Made by a program: the position numbers and the translations under genes | The notes under the pieces: generated by a model | The model's input: the letters and a program-made list of their open reading frames with translations, nothing else | What the model was told of the DNA's origin: nothing | Database searches by the model: none | In this document: positions 12,401 to 19,370 of the stretch, piece after piece | Layout of the letters: the number at the start of each line of letters is the position of its first letter | How positions within the stretch are numbered: position 1 is the stretch's first letter | From: Baffinella frigidus | Taxonomy: Eukaryota; Cryptophyceae; Cryptomonadales; Baffinellaceae | Direction of reading: 5' to 3' | NCBI GenBank assembly: GCA_026770585.1 | Contig: MU646438.1 | Coordinates: forward strand, 611,856-632,449 | DNA: 20,594 nucleotides

Positions 12401-15400
12401 AACCTGATTGATCAGCTCTTCAGCTTTGTCGAAAAAATCCTCCCTCGACCTGATTTAGGGGTTGAGGGTGTAAGGTTTAAGGATTAGAGTTTCGGTTTCA
12501 GCGCCGAAACACCTCCCAGTCAATCGGGCCGATGTGAAGCGCCTTCACGCTCTTCCCCCACCAGTCCTCCGCACCCGGATGCAAGCAAATTTTATTCCCC
12601 CAGAAGTCGGAAATCGCGTCGGAATTTCCCGGGAAAAGTCGGTGATCGGGAATGACCCCCTCGGGACACAACCCTAGTGGAAACCCGCGACGAGCATGCG
12701 CCGCGAACCAACACGCGTTTGCCGTTTGGCCGAACGCAACCGGGGATACCAACGAAAGTCATGAACAACGGATGCAGCATCCACTCCAAACCCCATCTCA
12801 CACCACATCATCCCACCTGACCACTTTCACTTCGGACCACTTTCACGGAAAGGGGAACAGACCAGAACTGCCCCCCACCGACCTCGACCTCGGCACCGTC
12901 AGAAAGACGCTCCCCAACTTGCTCCACTGCTGACGCCCACCCGCACAGCGCGTCTGCCAAAACGTTGATGCTTTAGGGTATGGGGTATGGGGTATGGGGT
13001 TTAGGGTTTGGGGTTTGGGGTTCAGAGTTTAGGGTTTAGGGTTTAGGGTTTAGGGTTTGGGGTTTGGGGTTTGGGGTTTGGGGTTTGGGGTTTGGGGTTT
13101 GGGGTCTAGGGTTCAGGGTTTAGGGTTTGGTGTTTAGGATTTGGGGTTGAGGGTGTAGGGTTTAGGGTCTTGATCGGTGGCGTGGCGGTTCAATCAGCGG
13201 TTGGGTTGGCAGTGAAGCTATCCGAGGTTGGCTGTAAAGTTTGGCTGCAAATGTCTTTGCAATCTCTCAAGTTCCTAGCAAGATATTGCAGGGATCTTGC
13301 ATGCGAGAGGTTGCCAGTTCGCAGGAAATGTAAGCACAGAAAGAGGGGATGTTGGCTGTAAAGTTCTGTTTGTAAAGTTGTGAGACTTAACTTTAGTCTC
13401 TCCAGTTGCGAGAAAACTCAGGGAAGGTTAGCACGAAAAGAGGGGGTGGGGGCAACCGGGGTGGTTCGGAACGAGGGAGATAGCGCGCGTGAAACACTTC
13501 TCCGCCTCGACGATCCTGTCAAAACCACCCAGCCGCCACGATTTAGAGAAATTTTCTCATCTAGAGCAATGTTCTCATCTGCACTCTGGACCGCCAAGGC
13601 GCCACGATTCAGAGTAATCTTCTCATCTGTTCACATCTGGATGCCACGCGAAAACACGGAACCAGTGCCAAAAGTTGACGATGCTGGTACTGAACCGTCA
13701 ACTTTGGGCCTTTGCTCGTTGTGAGATAGCGCGCGTGAAATACTTCTCTGCCTCGACGATCCTGGTTCAGGTTTGGGGTTTAGAGTTCCTGAGCCAGGAA
13801 CCGAGCGTTCCCAATCCAAAATCGCGATCCGCCCCTTGAAAGACTTCTCGTCATCATCATGTCCTCACCACGTCCTCAATATGTCATCATCATGTCCTCA
13901 TCACGCACCGATTCGCGTCAGCAGAAGAAATGTGCGCACACGCGCGCGGCATGCAACCCTGCACACGGGTCTCGCACGCGCCTCGCACGCCACGGCCACA
14001 GCTATCCGTGCGTCAAATCTGGGGCTGTCAGCCGAGCGGCTGCGCTGCCACAGTTAATCAAGGCTGCGCATTCAATACATTTAGACCAGGCCTCCGTACA
14101 CACGACCCAGTACAAAAAGAAACTAAAGTATTTGATGAGGGGCCCAAATTAACTGAGTTAGGTACAAGACGGTGGTTGGGGCTCATCAAGCAATCTGAGG
14201 ACATGTCAAATCTGGGAAAAAGTCCCAGAAATGGCCGGATCAGCAATACCCGGAGTGACATTACAAAAGGGACTTGTCCTGTCCCTAGAAGCAAGAGGGG
14301 ATGCTTGCGGCTAACAACCTGTCCCAGTACTCGAGTTCCATCTCGCCAAGATGCGTGAGCGCGCGCGCGGCTGCCAGCCGCCCGTCCCTTGACACCTGTT
14401 TTGGAGTTCAGGTTTTACTGTTGGAGATTTAGGGACAAGGATCAAGGGTTCATGGTTTGTGAAACTCTAAATCTGCGCCGTCGCGCGGCTGCTAGCCGCC
14501 CGTCTTTTAACACCTGCTTAGGGTTACGAAGGGTTAAGGGTGCAGAGTGAAGGGTTAAGGGTGCAGAGTGCAGGGTTTAACAAACCCTAGACATGCGGTG
14601 TCGCTCAAAAAAGCGCGTCCCTTGACATCTGCTCAAGGTTCATGGTTGAGATTTGGGTTCCAACTTCGCCATCATCCGTGGCAGTGGAAAATACCACCAT
14701 GTGAAAATGCCCTATTCAACCCTGAACCCGAAACCCCAAACCCCAGGGTTTGGGTTTGGGTTCTAACCTGCCGTCAGCCCATGCCATGCCAGTGACATCG
14801 TTATGGGAAGCCCGCGTCATGAATCCCATGTCCGCACCACGCCGGAAGGTTCGAAACCACCACTTTTGACGTCTTTCAGCGGAACCCCGAACGATTCTAA
14901 AGTCACGTTCGGCGAAGATAAGACAGCCATTACCCTCGAGTTCTCCAGCGTGGGATTCAAAGCCCAGTTTCATGAACCCGGGTAACAAGCGTGGGGGATA
15001 GCATACCGGTTTGTAGTTGCCGGTGCGGTTGAGGAAATCGTCGAGGGTGTAGATTCCTTTGAAGTCCTCCTGCTTCGGTGTATCTGCAGCGCGAGGCACC
15101 ATGTTCGTCAGAGACCACCAGGAGCCTCAGAGAGGGGGCGAATGAATTCATCCGTGCGTGGTCGGGAACCACCAGAAGGTGCATCACAGCGGGGGGCTGG
15201 TGACAGATCGAGGTGGCCCATCAGAACAGATGCCTTCGAAATCCTCCCCCTTCGGTGTATCTGCACAGCGAGGCACAAGAGGCCTCGCTGACAGTCGCGA
15301 GAGCCGACCGTTTAGTCGAAGTCCAACAAATCCTGAGAATCTACCCCCGGTTTGCACGAGGAAATAATGGCAGGAGGCTCCCAGAGGGGGCTGATGAATT

Positions 15401-17217
15401 CATCCATGCAACTGTAGTCAAAACCCTCCTGCATTGGCGTATCTACAGAGCGAGAGCGGTCCACTTAGTAGGGTCCGCTGGTCGCCATAAGTGGCCACTT
15501 ACATCATCTGCCATGGTCTAGGAGAGAGCATCTGGTGTCCTCTCACACAGCGAGGCACAGCGAGGCGAGGGCTTAGTCAGGAACCACCAGGAGGTGCATC
15601 ACACTGGAGAGGCTGGAGACAGATCGAGGTGGCCTATCAGAGATCAGAGACTCATCCCACACGAGAAGATTCACGCATTCCCTATCACAAACACTCCCGG
15701 GATTTCCCAAACACCTCCCTCCCTGGCGAGTGGGATTCCCCAAAACAGCTCCCGGGAATCCAAGGAACTCGCGGGAAAATAACCTGTGGCGAAGACGCTT
15801 TTGTGGTCCGCAGGGTCGATCACCGCGAACACGCGGGAGACGGTGTGCTTAGATTATCTGTCCCGCAGGGACATTTCCCCAAAGAACTGCCAGGGTTCCC
15901 TGAAACATTCCCAAAAACATGTCCAAGAAGAATACCTGTCCCGAAAACGCTGTTGTAGTCTGCAGGGTCGATGCCCGCGAGAAAGCGGGAAAAGCCTCCG
16001 TCAACAGCGTTGTGCTTGCCAGTCTATTTGGGCTCACCAACGTGGTGCACCCGGGCTCTTCCCCGCTCAAAAATTGACGGATGTGTACCACGCAACCCGC
16101 GCGTCAACTTGTGAAAAGCAGGTCAACCCGACTCAAGAACTCGCGGGCAAATAACCTGTGCCGAAGACGCTTTTGTAGTCCGCAGGATCGACCACCGCGA
16201 GCAAGCGGGCGACGTTGTAGTTGGATTATCTGTCCCACCCGAGAACATGCACGCATTCCCCCACACAACTGCCAGGATTCCCTAAAACATCCCCCGAAAC
16301 ATAATTTCGAAGCTGAATGCCTGTGCCGAAGACGCTTTTGTAGTCCGCAGGATCGACCACCGCGAGCAGGCGGACGACGTTGTGCTTATGTAACTCAAGG
16401 CGCCCCTCCCGAGAACCATCCCACACGGGACGATGCACGGTGCTCACGGAACGATCCACGGTGTTTGACTAGGGAGGGGGAATGACCTGTGCCGAAGACG
16501 CTTTTGTAGTCCGCAGGGTCGATGGCCGCGAGAAAGCGGGAAAAGCCTCCGTCAGCAGCGTTGTGTTTGTCAGTCTATTTGGGCTCACCCACGTGGTGGG
16601 CCCGGGCTCTTCCCCGCTCCAAAGTTGACGGATGTGTACCGCGCAACCCGCGCGTCAACTTGTGAATAGCCGGTCAACCCGACTGAAGAACTCGCGGGCA
16701 AATAACCTGTGCCGAAGACGCTTTTGTAGTCCGCAGGGTCGATGGCCGCGAGGAAGCGGGAAAAGCCTCCGTCAAGAGCGTTTTGTTTGAAGTATTCGTC
16801 GAGGTAGGCGATGTCTATTCCGGCTGCTGTTAAGTCCCCGCGTGTCAACTTCTCCTGTTCGTGGGTTTGTGGTCCAGTATTTAGGGTTTGCGTACAAACT
16901 TGGAATATGAGCTTACCACCTTGCTCTGTCTCTGACTCTCTCTCTTCCCCTCCCTGTACCCCCCCCTCCCCCTCTCTCTCTCTCTGTCTCTCTCACACTC
17001 TCTATCGCGCGCGCGCGCGCTCTGTCTCTGTCTCTGTCTCTGTCTCTCTCTCGCTCTCAGAAGTATTCGTCGAAGACGGCGATGTCCATCCCGGCGGCTG
17101 ATAAGTCCGCGCGTGTCAACTTCTCCTGTGCGTGAAAGAGAGAGTGGCTTTGTTGATGAATTACACGTGTGCGTGTTTTTTTCTGTCGCTCTGACTCTCT
17201 GTCACTCTGCATATCTG

Positions 17218-17252
<35 letters not shown>

Positions 17253-18699
17253 CTCTCACTGTCTCTCTCTCTCTCTTTCTCTTTCTCTTTCTCGCTCTCG
17301 CTCTCTCGCTCTCTCTCTCTCTCTCACTCTCTCTCTCTCTCGGAAGTATTCGTCGAGAGCGGCGATGTCCATCCCAGCCGTTGCTAAGTCCGCGCGTGTC
17401 AACTACTCCAGTTCGCGGGTGTCTCTCTGTCACGTTGTCACTCTGTCGCATGTCTCTGCCTCTCTGTCGCTGTCTGTCTGTATGTCGGTCTCTGTCTCTC
17501 TGTCTCTATCGCTCTCTCTCTCTCTGTCTCTCTTTCTCTCTCTCTCACTCTTTCTCTCTCTGCGACTCCCACGCTCTCTCTCTCTCGATATGTCGCTCTC
17601 TCGCTCTCTCTCTCTCATAAGTATTCGTCGAGGTGAGCGATGTCCATCCCGGCTGCTGCTAAGTCCGCTCGTGTCAACTTCTCCCGTGCGTGGGTTTGGT
17701 GTTTAGGGTTTAGGGTTCGGGGTTCAGGGTTTAGGGTTTGGAGTTTAAGGTTTAGAGTTTGGGATTTGGGGTTTGGGGTTTAGGGGTTAGGGTTTAGGGT
17801 TTAGGGTCTAGGGTTTGGGGTTTAGGGTTTGTGATTTGTGAGAAAAAGTGAGCGCCGGTTGGGAACAGAAGCATGCCACGTTGCGCTGGCTCTCACACAG
17901 ACTCTCTCTCTCTCACAGACTCTCTCTCTCTCACTCTCGCTCTCTCACACACTCTCTCTCGCCCTCTCTCTCTCTCTTTCGGAAGTATTCGTCGAAGTCG
18001 GCGATGTCAATCCCGGCTGCTGCTGAGTCCGCGCGAGTCAATTTCTCCTGTGCGCTGGTTGAGGGTGTGGGTAAGGGGTTTGGGGTGTGGGGTTCAGGGT
18101 TTGGGGTTGGGAGTTTGGGGTTTAGGGTTCAGGGTTTGGGTCAAAACTTAAGCGTTTTTTGGGAACTGGAGCTTGCTAGCTTGCTCTGGCTGTCACTCGC
18201 TCTCGCGCTCTCGCGCGCGCTCTCTCTCTCTCTCTCCATCTCTCTTTCTCTATCGCTGCCTATGTCTCTCTGTCTCCACAGTTGCAACAAGTCTCGAGCC
18301 AGATCGACGAACCCTGAGAGAATCGCTCGCACACCGAGGATGGTGTTGCACTCGCACACGGAGGATGGTGGTGTGCGGCGCAAATGGGAGCAACCGGGAC
18401 CCCATGCAGCAACCATTGGTGGCAAGCGGGACGTCTCAACCTGCCACTTAGGGTGCTTGGTTTAGGGTGTGGGGTCGAGTTTGCAGGGCTTGGTGTTTGG
18501 GGTGTAAGGTTTAGGGTGTAGGGTGCATGGATGGATGGCCTTTTGGTACACGGCGGTCCAGTTAGCGGTCGGGTCGAGCGACATCACGAGGATCAGGATT
18601 CTCTCTCGCTCTCTCGCTCTCTCTCGCTCTCCCCCCCCCCCTTTCCCTCTCTCGCCCCATCTCTATGTCTCTCTCTCTCCCCCTCCTTCTCTCTCCCTC

Positions 18700-18736
<37 letters not shown>

Positions 18737-19240
18737 TCACGCGGGAAATGGCGAGCAAACCTTGGGTAACACGGCGGTCCAGATAGCGGCGGGGTCGAGC
18801 GACAGCACACGGTTTAGGATCCGCGTCGCTCCCTCCACATCGTGGTTCTCCCTGCGGTACCAAACAGTGAGTGAGAAGAATTAGTTAGTTAAGCGAGTCC
18901 GGATCGAGGGGTTCAGAATACGCGTCGCACCTTCCACATCGTGGATTTTCCTGCGCGCATCAACCAACACTTACCCCCGAACCAAGTACACGTAACGCGT
19001 GAATAAAGTTTTGCTCCCAACGATTTTCATGATGAGTTGATTACGATTGCAAGCAAACGGTTGAGGGTCGTCATCGCAAGCAATCAAACGGTCCAGGGTC
19101 CACATCGCAGCACCCTCCACGTCGTGGTTCTCCCTGAGCCAAGAAGCCGTCTCAACGTGCCATTTAGGGTGCATGGTTTAGAGTTGAGGGTTGAGGGTTG
19201 AGGGTTGAGGTTTGAGGGTTGAGGGTTGAGGGTTGAAGGT

Positions 19241-19272
<32 letters not shown>

Positions 19273-19338
19273 GGTTAAGGGTTGAGGGTTGAGGGTTGAG
19301 GTTTGAGGTTTGAGGGTTGAGGGTTGAGGGTTGAAGGT

Positions 19339-19370
<32 letters not shown>

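Noticed and set aside
14803-14985. + strand frame with protein-like composition
   Set aside because: It is antisense to the open extension of exon 5 and has no recognisable domain or splice context.
17113-17706. 197-codon + strand frame rich in Ser and Leu, and its minus Arg-Glu counterpart
   Set aside because: Produced by CT/GA tracts; it also crosses exon 4 echoes that read on the other strand.
18260-18330. Short TPR-like block starting GFVDLARDLL
   Set aside because: It has an acceptor-like CAG but no donor before GA repeat, and no phase-compatible place between exons 3 and 4.
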